Shown here: positions 1-9,304 of the stretch, one piece after another
How the letters are laid out: every line of letters starts with the position of its first letter
How positions within the stretch are numbered: position 1 is the first letter of the stretch
Assembly (NCBI GenBank): GCA_965205165.1
Contig: OZ242037.1
Coordinates: 248,001-312,000, forward strand
From: CBDESM01 sp965205165
Lineage (GTDB): Bacteria; Chloroflexota; Dehalococcoidia; Bin125
Direction of reading: 5' to 3'
DNA: 64,000 bases
Notes under the pieces: generated by a model
The model's input: only the letters and a program-made list of their open reading frames with translations
The model's database searches: none
What the model was told of the DNA's origin: nothing
Made by a program: the position numbers and the translations under genes

Positions 1-1318
1 CGGCCACGGCAAGGTCGAGGGCCGCACCGTCTTCGCCTACGCGCAGGATTTCACCGTCTTCGGCGGCTCCGTTTCCGAGGCCGCGGCGGGGAAGATCGTC
101 AAGGTCCAGGATCTGGCCATGAAGGTCGGTGCGCCGATCGTGGCGATCAACGACGGCGGCGGCGCGCGCATCCAAGAGGGCGTCACCTCCCTCGCCGGCT
201 ACGGCGACATCTTCCTCCGCAACACCCTCTCCTCCGGCCTCGTCCCGCAGATCGCCGTCTGCGCCGGCCCGGCCGCCGGCGGCGGCGTCTACTCCCCGGC
301 CATCATGGACTTCATCTTCATGGTGCAGGGCACCGGCCAGATGTACATCACCGGGCCCGACGTGATCCGCGCCGTCAGCGGCGAGGAGGTCACCCACGAG
401 GAGCTCGGCGGCGCGCTCACCCACGCCACCCGCACCGGCGTCGCCCACTTCTGCATCCCGGGCGAGGAGGCCACCCTCAACACCGTCCGCCAACTGCTCG
501 CCTTCCTGCCCCAGAACAACATGGAAGACCCGCAGTGGCTCGACACCGGCGACCCGGCCGACCGCAAGGTCGACGAGCTCGCCGACCTCGTCGACGCCGA
601 CTCCACCCGCCCCTACGACATGCGCCAGGTGATCCGCAAGATCGTGGACAACGGCGAGTTCCTCGAGGTGCAGGCCCAATGGGCCCGCAACGTCGCCGTC
701 GGCTTCGCCCACTTCGCCGGCATCGGCGTCGGCATCGTCGCCAACGACCCCGACACGCTGGCCGGCGTCCTCGACATCGACGCCTCGCGCAAGGCCGCCC
801 GCTTCGTCCGCTTCTGCGACTGCTTCAACATTCCGATCGTGACGCTCGTCGACGTCCCGGGCTTCCTGCCCGGCACCCAGCAGGAGTACGGCGGCATCAT
901 CGCGCACGGCGCCAAACTGCTCTACGCCTACGCCGAAGCGACCGTCCCGAAGGTCGCCGTCACCCTGCGCAAGTCCATCGGCGGCGCTTATGTCGTGATG
1001 AGCTCCCGCCACCTCCGCTCCGACGTCAACCTCGCCTGGCCCACCGCACAGATCGCCGTCACCGGCTCCGACGGCGCGGTCAACATCATCCACCGCCGCC
1101 GCATCGCCGCGGCCGACGATCCGGAAGCCGAACGCGCCAAACTTGTAGCCGAATACGAGGCCGAGTTCTACCGCCCCTACCAAGCCGCCGAACTCGGCTA
1201 CGTCGACGACGTGATCGATCCCGGCGAGACCCGCACCGCCATCGTCCGCGCCCTCGAAATGCTCGCCGAGAAAGTCGACGCCTCACCCCCGAAGAAGCAC
1301 GGCAACATCCCCCTCTGA
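1..1318 (+). CDS. pccB: Propionyl-CoA/acyl-CoA carboxylase, carboxyltransferase (beta) subunit, 5'-truncated by window edge
   Basis: Transfers carboxyl from biotin to an acyl-CoA, probably propionyl-CoA, giving methylmalonyl-CoA in the cytoplasm. The frame is open from base 2, before any ATG, and reads QDFTVFGGSVSE then MKVGAPIVAINDGGGARIQE, which is the core of the family; the true start lies left of the window. Two oxyanion-type glycine clusters are visible (AGPAAGGGVYSPA in the N-terminal half, KSIGGAYVVMSS in the C-terminal half), as expected for the two crotonase-like lobes, and the C-terminus ends KKHGNIPL, typical of this family. It is followed after 30 bp by aconitase on the same strand, so carboxylation of propionyl-CoA is linked here to TCA-cycle genes. 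Methylcrotonyl- or acetyl-CoA as substrate cannot be excluded. Confidence 0.9.
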   Translation, partial: GHGKVEGRTVFAYAQDFTVFGGSVSEAAAGKIVKVQDLAMKVGAPIVAINDGGGARIQEGVTSLAGYGDIFLRNTLSSGLVPQIAVCAGPAAGGGVYSPAIMDFIFMVQGTGQMYITGPDVIRAVSGEEVTHEELGGALTHATRTGVAHFCIPGEEATLNTVRQLLAFLPQNNMEDPQWLDTGDPADRKVDELADLVDADSTRPYDMRQVIRKIVDNGEFLEVQAQWARNVAVGFAHFAGIGVGIVANDPDTLAGVLDIDASRKAARFVRFCDCFNIPIVTLVDVPGFLPGTQQEYGGIIAHGAKLLYAYAEATVPKVAVTLRKSIGGAYVVMSSRHLRSDVNLAWPTAQIAVTGSDGAVNIIHRRRIAAADDPEAERAKLVAEYEAEFYRPYQAAELGYVDDVIDPGETRTAIVRALEMLAEKVDASPPKKHGNIPL

Positions 1319-1348
1319 TCCACCGCGCGCCAGCAGCTTGGAACGACC

Positions 1349-3616
1349 ATGCTCTACGAACCCGACGCCCTCGAACGCATCCAAGCCGCCTACGCCAAAC
1401 TCGGCGCCGGCGTCGCCATCGCCCGCCAGCGCGTCGACCGCCCCCTCGCCCTCGCCGAAAAAATCCTTTTCGGCCATTTCTCCGATCCGGAAAACCAGCC
1501 CATCGCCCGCGGCGAGGACTACGCCTCCCTGCAAGTCGACCGCGTCTGCCTGCAAGACGTCACCGGCCAGATGGCGATGCTCCAGTTCGAGCTCGCCGGC
1601 CTCGAACGCACCCTCGTCCCCACCACCGTCCACTGCGACCACCTGGTCCAGGCCCGCGTCGAGGCCGCCTCCGATCTCGATCAGGCCATCACCGAGAACG
1701 AAGAGGTCTACGACTTCCTCCGCAGCGCCGCCGCCCGCTACGGCGCCGGCTTCTGGAAGCCCGGCTCCGGCATCATGCACCAGGTCGTGCTCGAAAACTA
1801 CGCCTTCCCCGGCGGGATGATGATCGGCACCGACAGCCACACCACCAACGCCGGCGGCATGGGCATGATCGCCATCGGCGTCGGCGGCGCGGATGCGGTC
1901 GACGCCATGGCCGGCATCGGCTGGGGCGTCGCCATGCCCAAGCTGATCGGCGTCCGCCTCACCGGCGCGCTGGACGGCTGGACCTCCCCGAAAGACGTGA
2001 TCCTCAAGGTCGCCGACGAACTCACCGTCAAGGGCGGCACCGGCGCAATCGTCGAGTACTTCGGCCCGGGCGTCGCCTCGATGAGCGCCACAGGACGCGC
2101 CACCGTGACCAACATGGGCGCTGAAATCGGCGCGACCACCTCGATCTTCCCGTTCGACGAGCGCACCGCCGCCTACCTCGAAAGCACCGACCGCGCCGAA
2201 ATTGCCCAACTCGCCCGCGCCAACGCCGAGCACCTCCGCGCCGACGACGCGGTCGAAGACGCCCGCCACGACATCTTCGACCGCGTGATCGAAATCAACC
2301 TCTCCGAACTCGAACCCGGCTGGGTCGGCCCGCACACGCCCGACCTCCGCAACACCGTCGCCGAAATCGGCTCGTTCATGACCGAGCAGGGCTATCCCGC
2401 CGTCCCGCGCAACGCGCTGATCGGCTCCTGCACCAACTCTTCCTACGAGGACATCAGCCGCGCCGCGCACCTCGCCCGCCAAGCGGCCGACGCCGGCATC
2501 CCCCTCCGCATCCCGCTGCTCGTCACGCCCGGCTCCGAGCAGATCCGCGCCACCACCGAGCGCGACGGCCAGCTCGCCGCCTTCCAAGCCGCCGGCGCGA
2601 CCGTCCTCGCCAACGCCTGCGGGCCCTGCATCGGCCAGTGGCGCAGGTCCGACCTCGACGGCGACGAGCAGAACACCATCGTCACCTCCTTCAACCGCAA
2701 CTTCCCCGGCCGCAACGACGCCAACCGCAACACCCTCGCCTTCATCGGCTCGCCCGAACTGGTCGTCGCCACCGCTTTCGCCGGCACCATCGACTTCGAC
2801 CCCCGCAGCGACGAGATCGAGCAGGACGGCGCGAGCTTCAAGTTCCAGCCCCCCATGGGCGACGAACTGCCCGCGAACGGCTTCGACCCCGGCGTCTCCG
2901 GCTACGAAGCGCCGCCTGAAAACGGCAGCGGCGTCGAAGTCGTCGTCGACCCCGCCAGCGAACGCCTCCAGCGCCTCCAGCCCTTCCCCGCCTGGCACGG
3001 CGGCGACTACGAGGGGCTCGACCTCCTGATCAAGACCCAGGGCAAGACCACCACCGACCACATCTCGCCGGCCGGCCCGTGGCTCAAGTACCGCGGACAC
3101 CTCGACAACATCTCCGACAACCTCTTCGCCGGCGCGGTCAACGCCTTCACCGGCGAAGCCGGCCAGACCCGCGACCCGATCAGCGGCGAGGCGGGCCAGT
3201 CGATCAGCCAGGTCGCCCGCGCACTCAAGGCGCAAGGCCGCGGCTGGGTCGCCATCGGCGACGAAAACTACGGCGAAGGCTCCAGCCGCGAGCACGCCGC
3301 GATGGAACCGCGGCACCTCGGCTGCCTCGCCGTCATCGCCCGCTCCTTCGCCCGCATCGCCGAAACCAACCTCAAGAAGCAGGGCGTCCTCGCCCTCACC
3401 TTCAGCGATCCCGCCCACTACGACCTGATCGGCGAGCGCGACAAGCTCTCCATCCTCGGCCTCGCCCAGATGAGCGCGGACCAGCCGCTGCAGCTCCGCA
3501 TCGACCACGCGGACGGCGGCACGGATGACGTCCCGCTCAAGCACAGCTTCACCGAACAGCAGATCGGCTGGTTCCGCGCCGGCAGCGCCCTCAACCAGAT
3601 CGCCGCAGCCCAATAG
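1349..3616 (+). CDS. acn: Aconitate hydratase (mitochondrial/AcnA-like type)
   Basis: Isomerises citrate to isocitrate through a [4Fe-4S] cluster. The 755-residue protein carries the three cluster ligands in the order and spacing of mitochondrial aconitase: Cys361 in GSCTNSS, Cys424 and Cys427 in ACGPCIGQW. Early motifs (DVTGQMAMLQF, TVHCDH, GTDSHTTNAGGMG) and the swivelling C-terminal domain with GEGSSREHAAMEPRHLG are complete. Length and motif style are closer to mitochondrial aconitase than to the roughly 890-residue IRP/AcnA type. It is second in the pccB-acn-mdh-fumC run, 72 bp before mdh. No strong Shine-Dalgarno is visible before its ATG, so translation may depend on the upstream gene. 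Confidence 0.96.
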   Translation: MLYEPDALERIQAAYAKLGAGVAIARQRVDRPLALAEKILFGHFSDPENQPIARGEDYASLQVDRVCLQDVTGQMAMLQFELAGLERTLVPTTVHCDHLVQARVEAASDLDQAITENEEVYDFLRSAAARYGAGFWKPGSGIMHQVVLENYAFPGGMMIGTDSHTTNAGGMGMIAIGVGGADAVDAMAGIGWGVAMPKLIGVRLTGALDGWTSPKDVILKVADELTVKGGTGAIVEYFGPGVASMSATGRATVTNMGAEIGATTSIFPFDERTAAYLESTDRAEIAQLARANAEHLRADDAVEDARHDIFDRVIEINLSELEPGWVGPHTPDLRNTVAEIGSFMTEQGYPAVPRNALIGSCTNSSYEDISRAAHLARQAADAGIPLRIPLLVTPGSEQIRATTERDGQLAAFQAAGATVLANACGPCIGQWRRSDLDGDEQNTIVTSFNRNFPGRNDANRNTLAFIGSPELVVATAFAGTIDFDPRSDEIEQDGASFKFQPPMGDELPANGFDPGVSGYEAPPENGSGVEVVVDPASERLQRLQPFPAWHGGDYEGLDLLIKTQGKTTTDHISPAGPWLKYRGHLDNISDNLFAGAVNAFTGEAGQTRDPISGEAGQSISQVARALKAQGRGWVAIGDENYGEGSSREHAAMEPRHLGCLAVIARSFARIAETNLKKQGVLALTFSDPAHYDLIGERDKLSILGLAQMSADQPLQLRIDHADGGTDDVPLKHSFTEQQIGWFRAGSALNQIAAAQ

Positions 3617-3688
3617 GACCAGCCGCCCGAGCACAAGACGCCCAAGCACCGGCGACCGACAAACCGCCGACAGGATCGGAGTGAGCCA

Positions 3689-4627
3689 ATGAGAGTCAAA
3701 GTCACCGTCGTCGGCGCGGGCAACGTCGGCGCGACCACCGCCCAGCGCGTCGCCGAACGCGGCTACGCCGACGTCGTCCTCGTCGACATCGTCGAGGGAC
3801 TCGCCGAAGGCAAGGCGCTCGACCTCTACGAAGCCTCCCCCGTCGTCTCCGTCGACTCCCGCGTCACCGGCGCGACCGACTACGCCGCCACCGCCGGCTC
3901 CGACATCGTCGTGATCACCTCCGGCGTCGCCCGCAAGCCGGGCATGAGCCGCGACGACCTGCTCTCGATCAACATGAAGATCGTCGACGACGTGGCCAAG
4001 AAGGCCGTCGCCGCCTCTCCCGATGCCGTGATCATCGTCGTCTCCAACCCGCTCGACGCGATGTGCCACGTCGCCTTCGACGCGGCCGGGATCGACTCCT
4101 CCCGCGTCGTCGGCATGGCCGGCATCCTCGACACCGCCCGCTACCGCTCCTTCCTCGCCGAAGCGCTCGACGTCTCCGTCGAGGACGTCCACGCCTACGT
4201 GCTCGGCGGGCACGGCGACACGATGGTCCCGCTCGCCTCCTACACCACCGCCGCCGGCATCCCCATCGCCGAACTCCTGCCACAGGAGCAAATCGACCAG
4301 ATCATCCAGCGCACCCGCGACGGCGGCGCTGAAATCGTCAACCTGCTCAAGACCGGCTCCGCCTTCTACGCGCCCTCCGCGGCCGTCGCCCAGATGGTCG
4401 ACAGCATCGCGCTCGACAAGAAGCGCATCCTCCCCTGCGCCGCCCTGCTCGACGGGCAGTACGGAATCGACGGCCTCTACATCGGCGTCCCCGTCGTGCT
4501 CGGCTCCAAGGGAATCGAGCGCATCCTCGAAATCTCCCTGACCAGCGCCGAGCAGGGGATGCTCAAGCACTCCGCCGACGCCGTCCGCGAACTCGTCGAC
4601 AGCATCCAGCGCCTCAGCAGCCAATAG
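3689..4627 (+). CDS. mdh: Malate dehydrogenase (LDH-like tetrameric type)
   Basis: Oxidises malate to oxaloacetate with NAD. The 312-residue sequence opens with the Rossmann motif VGAGNVGATTAQ, has the adenine-ribose acidic residue at the end of strand 2 (VLVDI), the mobile-loop arginines in RKPGMSRDDLL, the VVSNPLD segment and the catalytic His175 in GGHGDTMVP. This pattern is that of the lactate/malate dehydrogenase-like MDH found in many bacteria, and the arginine in the substrate loop favours malate/oxaloacetate over lactate/pyruvate. A GGAG stands a few bases before the ATG. It is followed 28 bp later by fumC, so adjacent genes encode consecutive TCA steps. Confidence 0.95.
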   Translation: MRVKVTVVGAGNVGATTAQRVAERGYADVVLVDIVEGLAEGKALDLYEASPVVSVDSRVTGATDYAATAGSDIVVITSGVARKPGMSRDDLLSINMKIVDDVAKKAVAASPDAVIIVVSNPLDAMCHVAFDAAGIDSSRVVGMAGILDTARYRSFLAEALDVSVEDVHAYVLGGHGDTMVPLASYTTAAGIPIAELLPQEQIDQIIQRTRDGGAEIVNLLKTGSAFYAPSAAVAQMVDSIALDKKRILPCAALLDGQYGIDGLYIGVPVVLGSKGIERILEISLTSAEQGMLKHSADAVRELVDSIQRLSSQ

Positions 4628-4655
4628 CCCCGAACATCCAGCAGGGAGCACCGCC

Positions 4656-6044
4656 ATGACCGACGTGCGCATCGAATCCGACACCATGGGCCAGATCGAG
4701 GTCGCCGCTGACCGCTATTGGGGGGCGCAGACCCAGCGCTCGCTCGAGAACTTCAAGATCGGCGGCGAGCGCATGCCGCGCTCGATCATCCGCGCGATGG
4801 GCATCATCAAGCACGCCTCCGCCTCCGCCAACCAGCAGCTCGGCAAGCTCGACCCCGGCATCGCCGACGCCGTCCGCGGCGCCGCCCGCCAGGTCATCGA
4901 CGGCGAACTCGACGACCACTTCCCGCTCGTCGTCTGGCAGACCGGCTCCGGCACCCAATCCAACATGAACGCCAACGAGGTCATCTCCAACGTCGCCATC
5001 GAGGCGCTCGGCGGCGAACGCGGCTCCAAGTCCCCGGTCCATCCCAACGACCACGTCAACATGTCGCAATCCTCCAACGACGTCTTCCCCGGCGCGATGG
5101 CCATCGCCACCGCGGAAGAGGTCACCCATCACCTGCTCCCCGCGCTCCAGCACCTGCACGACGCGCTCGCCGCCAAAGCCGATGCTTGGAACGACGTCGT
5201 CAAGATCGGGCGCACGCACTTCATGGACGCCGTGCCGCTCACGCTCGGCCAGGAATTCAGCGGTTACGTCCAGCAGGTCGCCTACGGCATCCGCCGCGCC
5301 CAATCGGCGCTGCCCGCGCTCTACGAACTCGCGCTCGGCGGCACCGCCGTCGGCACCGGCCTCAACTCCCATCCCGAATACGCCGGCAAAGTCGCCGCCG
5401 AGATCGCCGGCCTCACCGGGCTTCCCTTCATCTCCGCGCCCAACAAGTTCGAGGCGCTCGCCGCGCACGATGCGCAGGTCGAACTCGCCGGCGTGCTCAA
5501 CACCATCGCCGTCTCCCTGATGAAGATCGGCAACGACGTCCGCATGCTCGGCTCCGGCCCGCGCGCCGGGCTCGGCGAACTCAACCTGCCCGCCAACGAA
5601 CCGGGCTCCAGCATCATGCCCGGCAAGGTCAACCCCACCCAATCGGAGGCGCTCACGATGGTCTGCGCCCAGGTGATGGGCAACTCCGTCGCCGTCTCCG
5701 TCGGCGGCTCCAACGGGCATTTCGAGCTCAACGTCTTCAAGCCAGTGATGGCCCACAACAACCTGCAGAGCATCAAGCTGCTCGGCGACGCCGCCGTCTC
5801 CTTCACCGACCACTGCATCGCCGGCACCGAGCCCAACCTCCAGCGAATCGACGAGCTGATGCGCTCCTCGCTGATGCTGGTCACCGCGCTCAACCCCCAC
5901 ATCGGCTACGACAACGCCGCCAAGATCGCCAAGAAGGCGCACGAGGACAACAGCACCCTCCGCGAAGCCGGCGTCGAACTCGGCATCCTCAGCGAAGACC
6001 AGTTCGCCGAATGGGTCCGCCCCGAAGAGATGACCAAGCCCTAG
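4656..6044 (+). CDS. fumC: Fumarate hydratase class II
   Basis: Hydrates fumarate to malate; a cofactor-free homotetramer. The 462-residue protein has all fumarase/aspartase-superfamily blocks: GSGTQSNMNANEV, SSNDVFPGAM, KIGRTHFMDAVPLTLGQE and the signature GSSIMPGKVNP at about residue 317, whose serine loop supplies the catalytic base. The VFPGAM and GSGTQSNMN blocks are typical of FumC rather than aspartase. A good ribosome site (GGGAG) precedes the ATG. It closes the TCA part of the operon; the next gene begins 46 bp downstream on the same strand. Confidence 0.96.
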   Translation: MTDVRIESDTMGQIEVAADRYWGAQTQRSLENFKIGGERMPRSIIRAMGIIKHASASANQQLGKLDPGIADAVRGAARQVIDGELDDHFPLVVWQTGSGTQSNMNANEVISNVAIEALGGERGSKSPVHPNDHVNMSQSSNDVFPGAMAIATAEEVTHHLLPALQHLHDALAAKADAWNDVVKIGRTHFMDAVPLTLGQEFSGYVQQVAYGIRRAQSALPALYELALGGTAVGTGLNSHPEYAGKVAAEIAGLTGLPFISAPNKFEALAAHDAQVELAGVLNTIAVSLMKIGNDVRMLGSGPRAGLGELNLPANEPGSSIMPGKVNPTQSEALTMVCAQVMGNSVAVSVGGSNGHFELNVFKPVMAHNNLQSIKLLGDAAVSFTDHCIAGTEPNLQRIDELMRSSLMLVTALNPHIGYDNAAKIAKKAHEDNSTLREAGVELGILSEDQFAEWVRPEEMTKP

Positions 6045-6090
6045 AATCCCCCGCGCACGCCAAACGCCGCCAGAGCCCGAGGAGCGAAAA

Positions 6091-6570
6091 ATGCCCAGCC
6101 GACGCAGCCAAATCAACATGACCGACGAAGAGATCGAGGCCTACATCGACAACGGCTGGACCCTCCAGACCGCCACCATCGGCCCCAGCGGCTACCCCCA
6201 CCTGGTCGCCATGTGGTACGGCGTCATCGACGGCAAGATCCACTTCACCACCTACGCCAAGGCCCAGAAGGTCAAGAACCTCGAGCGCGACCCCAAGATC
6301 ACCGTCATGCTCGAATCCGGCACCGAATACCAGGAGCTCAAAGGCCTCGTCATCGAAGGCGAAGCCGACGTCATCCAAAACGACCCCGACCTGGTCATCG
6401 CCGTCCAAGACGCCACCAGCCGCAAATCCGGCAACCCCCGCCAACCCAGCGGCGACCTCCCCATGGACGACGACCAGCGCCGCAAGCAAGCCGCCAAGCG
6501 CGCCGTAATCCGCATCAACCCCACCAAGATCATCTCCTGGGACCACTCCAAACTAGGCGGCCGATACTAG
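6091..6570 (+). CDS. Pyridoxamine 5'-phosphate oxidase-like (PPOX/FDOR) flavin- or F420-binding protein
   Basis: A 159-residue split-barrel protein. After a short helical start (MTDEEIEAYI) it reads ATIGPSGYPHLVAMWYGVIDGKIHF, then KVKNLERDPKITVMLE and GLVIEGEADVI, the strand pattern of PPOX/F420-dependent reductases. Such proteins reduce or oxidise small molecules with FMN or F420; the substrate cannot be deduced. GAGG precedes the ATG by about 8 bp. It follows fumC closely on the same strand and may be the last gene of that operon. The F420 alternative is made plausible by the luciferase-like oxidoreductases elsewhere in the window. Confidence 0.8.
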   Translation: MPSRRSQINMTDEEIEAYIDNGWTLQTATIGPSGYPHLVAMWYGVIDGKIHFTTYAKAQKVKNLERDPKITVMLESGTEYQELKGLVIEGEADVIQNDPDLVIAVQDATSRKSGNPRQPSGDLPMDDDQRRKQAAKRAVIRINPTKIISWDHSKLGGRY

Positions 6571-6579
6571 GCGGACCTA

Positions 6580-7599
6580 ATGTCCATGAAACCTGTCGAC
6601 CTTCGGACCGAGTTCGCAAACGAGAAAGAGCTCGAACAGTACATCGTCGACCATTCTGATTTCTTCTTCCCCGGATGGTGGCTCGTGGGCCGCCAACTCC
6701 GCACCGATGAAGGAGAAGCGGATCTTGTCTACGTCCATGGCGACCTCGGGTGGTTGTTCGTCGTAGAGCTGAAACTCGGCAATGCGGATCGCCGGACCAT
6801 TGGCCAAGTTGCCGAGTATACGGAATTCTTGTCTTCTCTCACGCCGACCGATCTTTCGATCCACATCAGCAACAGCTCCGGAAAGGATGATGTCGCCGAA
6901 ATCGCTGACTTCAGTGCAGAGTGGACTGAACGATTCGGCCCCGAGAAGGATTTCTCGGAAATGCCAGTCTGCGCGATCGTGGCTGGAACCAGCATGACTG
7001 TCGCGACCCATCGAACGGCGTCGCGCCTCCGTCCTTCCCGAGGTTTGATGCGAGCAATGCTGTTACGTGGCGAAGCCGACACGACATCGTTCCAAGCATA
7101 CGGGAAACTACTTGATCCTCCGCCAGAGTCAATCCGATGGTGGTTCCCGCCCACGCAAGCCAAGCGCCCTCAGCTTATCGAATGGCTCTTTGACGAAGCG
7201 GCGAAGACTGAAGCCGCTGGCCTCCATGCAGAAATTGTGGAGATGATCACGAACGCCTTCCCATCCGGTCGCTGGGTACCTCGCGTAGACCCCGATTCTC
7301 TCGGCCTCAATTGGGCGATTCGCGGGCAAACTGGCAAGCCTGTAGAAAGCATTACTGTCCGCATCTACAACACCGACCCTGACCAAGTCTGGATGATGCT
7401 GTTTGACGAAGTACTACAGTACGCGCCTCGCAAACTCCGCAGCGCCCTCCAACCGTTTAGCCCTCGTCAAGGCGCTCGTCTCGGCAAGTCCCACGGCCAA
7501 GCCTGCTCGATTGACGCCGAGACATGGGCCGAGCACGGCGATGCCCTCCGCGACGCCCTCGCCTACGCTGGCGCGAAACACGCCAAGGCAGTAGGCTGA
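6580..7599 (+). CDS. PD-(D/E)XK nuclease-like protein (NucS/DUF91-like domain), paralog A
   Basis: A 339-residue protein with an N-terminal restriction-endonuclease fold. Glu17 lies in the first helix, Asp48 in EADLVYV, Glu63-x-Lys65 in VVELKLG, and Gln76...Tyr80 in the following helix (GQVAEY); this is the full PD-(D/E)XK layout as seen in NucS-type proteins. The C-terminal 200 residues have no function I recognise but are homologous to the end of the next gene (both contain SLGLN, VW-MLFD/ILLFD and APRK motifs). Base composition is clearly more A/T-rich than in the flanking genes, suggesting acquisition. Starts 9 bp after the PPOX gene and is followed by its larger paralog. A role in DNA repair or defence is inference. 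Confidence 0.72.
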   Translation: MSMKPVDLRTEFANEKELEQYIVDHSDFFFPGWWLVGRQLRTDEGEADLVYVHGDLGWLFVVELKLGNADRRTIGQVAEYTEFLSSLTPTDLSIHISNSSGKDDVAEIADFSAEWTERFGPEKDFSEMPVCAIVAGTSMTVATHRTASRLRPSRGLMRAMLLRGEADTTSFQAYGKLLDPPPESIRWWFPPTQAKRPQLIEWLFDEAAKTEAAGLHAEIVEMITNAFPSGRWVPRVDPDSLGLNWAIRGQTGKPVESITVRIYNTDPDQVWMMLFDEVLQYAPRKLRSALQPFSPRQGARLGKSHGQACSIDAETWAEHGDALRDALAYAGAKHAKAVG

Positions 7600-7652
7600 G
7601 CAGGCCTGACAAGCGGTAGCAGGCATCAGATCACAAAGCATCGGATTCGAAG

Positions 7653-9287
7653 ATGAGCCAATCAGACGGTTACCGGAATATCCTCATCTCCATTGACTTG
7701 GAAGATCAGGATGAACACGGTGATGAGTTGCCACCTGATGAGCGGGTCTGGTGGCCCACCATCACGGTCAAGCGCGGGGAGGCAGATGACGATTCCGACC
7801 TGATACGGGAATCATCGGCCGGATTTCCATCGTTCGGCGATTCGTTCGTTTGGGTGTTTCACGAGCTGGCGCTCGTCGAGATCGAATTGCCGTTCGCTGG
7901 ACCGGCCGCCTCAGCTGCGTCGCGTTTTCCAGAACGCCTGCCTATGCTGCTCTTGCCAGCAGAATTGCAGATCCAAGGGATTGCTGCCGGAATGCTCGTG
8001 TTCAATAGCTCAATATCGGCAGGCGAAAAGGATTTCAAGCTTGAAGGCTGGACTCTCTTTGCAGATGCTTATCGCAAAGATGGACAAAGACGCAGTCTCG
8101 GCGAACAATTCGTACCCGCAGCAGGTGTCACCGATGCGATGCGCAACCTGTTCAAGATGCTAGAGACTCAATTGCCTTCAGCATCGACAAGTCTGACATA
8201 TCCCAGATCGCGGTCCACCTATGCCGGCGCAACATTGGATGCGCGGTATGAGGGAGATCGCAATGATTTGTCTCGCCGAGATATATCACTTTTCACAGAT
8301 GAGAAGGAGATCGAGGATCATTTCGCTGCACATCCGAGCCAGCTATATGAGAATTTCTGGCTGGTTGGCCAACAAATGCTCACTGCCGAATCAAGAAAGG
8401 CTGACCTGATAGGAGTCGATGATAACGGTTCAATAGTTGTCGTTGAGTGCAAGCATGGCACTCCAGATAGACGTGCTTTTGCGCAAGCGATCGAGTATGC
8501 AGGATTCTTTAGCGAATTCAATTTTGCAGAGATGTCACGACATCTAACGTCACATTCTACGATGCTACCGAACGCAGATGATCCTGATTTCGAATCCGGC
8601 TATGTAAGGCGATATGGCCCACCACCCCGCCAAGGTCCGCCAGTGCGGTTAGCGCTCGTGAGCACAGATATGGACGAGCATGCCATCAAATCTATCGCGT
8701 ATCTCCGCGAGACAGGCGTTCATCTTGATTTTTTCTTGGTTACATCGTATGACAGTCCAGATGGACCTGTGATCGATATTAAAAGAAATCCCCGACTCGT
8801 AGCGCCCAAAAGGTGGATTACGCCGCCTGATTTGAACGAGAGGATGCTCACCAACTGGATACTTGAGGAGGCATCCCGCCTCGAAATCGGTCCGCTATAT
8901 CGCACACTGTATGACATGATTGAAGAATGCCTGCCTTATGCGGCTTGGAAGGCGCGAGAGGACTCGGGCTCTCTTGGGCTGAATCGGGCACTTAACAGAA
9001 AGCGCATTGATGGTGAACGATCGCCCGGCGAGTGCCTCACGATCCGCATCAATGGCCATTCCATAGATCGTGTCTGGATTCTGCTGTTTGACAAGATCAT
9101 TGAACTGGCGCCTAGGAAAACGAGAGCGTTCCTCAAGCGAGTTCCCCACTGGCGAGACGGGACACTTGGCAAGTCAGAGGGATGTGCGTTCGAGTTGTCC
9201 CTTGACGACTGGGAAGAGCATCGTGATGAGCTTCACGAGCTGTTGACCTACATCGGGCGTCGTTGGACCGAGAAGATCGGACGGTAG
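7653..9287 (+). CDS. PD-(D/E)XK nuclease-like protein, larger paralog B
   Basis: A 544-residue protein. Residues 1-210 form an N-terminal region of unknown function. A nuclease-like domain follows: Glu219 region, Asp251 in KADLIGV, Glu265-x-Lys267 in VVVECKHG, Gln278...Tyr282 in AQAIEYAGF. The C-terminal part (about 380-544) aligns with that of the preceding gene (LGLNRAL, VWILLFDKIIELAPRK, then a W/F-E-H-DEL segment). Domain order and active residues match paralog A, so this is a tandem duplication with an added N-terminal module. Codon use is relatively A/T-rich. It ends 17 bp before the convergent cupin gene, which closes the atypical segment. Confidence 0.72.
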   Translation: MSQSDGYRNILISIDLEDQDEHGDELPPDERVWWPTITVKRGEADDDSDLIRESSAGFPSFGDSFVWVFHELALVEIELPFAGPAASAASRFPERLPMLLLPAELQIQGIAAGMLVFNSSISAGEKDFKLEGWTLFADAYRKDGQRRSLGEQFVPAAGVTDAMRNLFKMLETQLPSASTSLTYPRSRSTYAGATLDARYEGDRNDLSRRDISLFTDEKEIEDHFAAHPSQLYENFWLVGQQMLTAESRKADLIGVDDNGSIVVVECKHGTPDRRAFAQAIEYAGFFSEFNFAEMSRHLTSHSTMLPNADDPDFESGYVRRYGPPPRQGPPVRLALVSTDMDEHAIKSIAYLRETGVHLDFFLVTSYDSPDGPVIDIKRNPRLVAPKRWITPPDLNERMLTNWILEEASRLEIGPLYRTLYDMIEECLPYAAWKAREDSGSLGLNRALNRKRIDGERSPGECLTIRINGHSIDRVWILLFDKIIELAPRKTRAFLKRVPHWRDGTLGKSEGCAFELSLDDWEEHRDELHELLTYIGRRWTEKIGR

Positions 9288-9304
9288 AGCGTTGCGGGCT
9301 GCCT

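Noticed and set aside
1283..4687. Long antisense open frame (over 1100 codons) opposite the TCA operon
   Set aside because: It is opposite four genes with full catalytic motifs; its translation is low-complexity Gly/Asp/Val/Ala as produced by GC-rich codon bias on the complementary strand.
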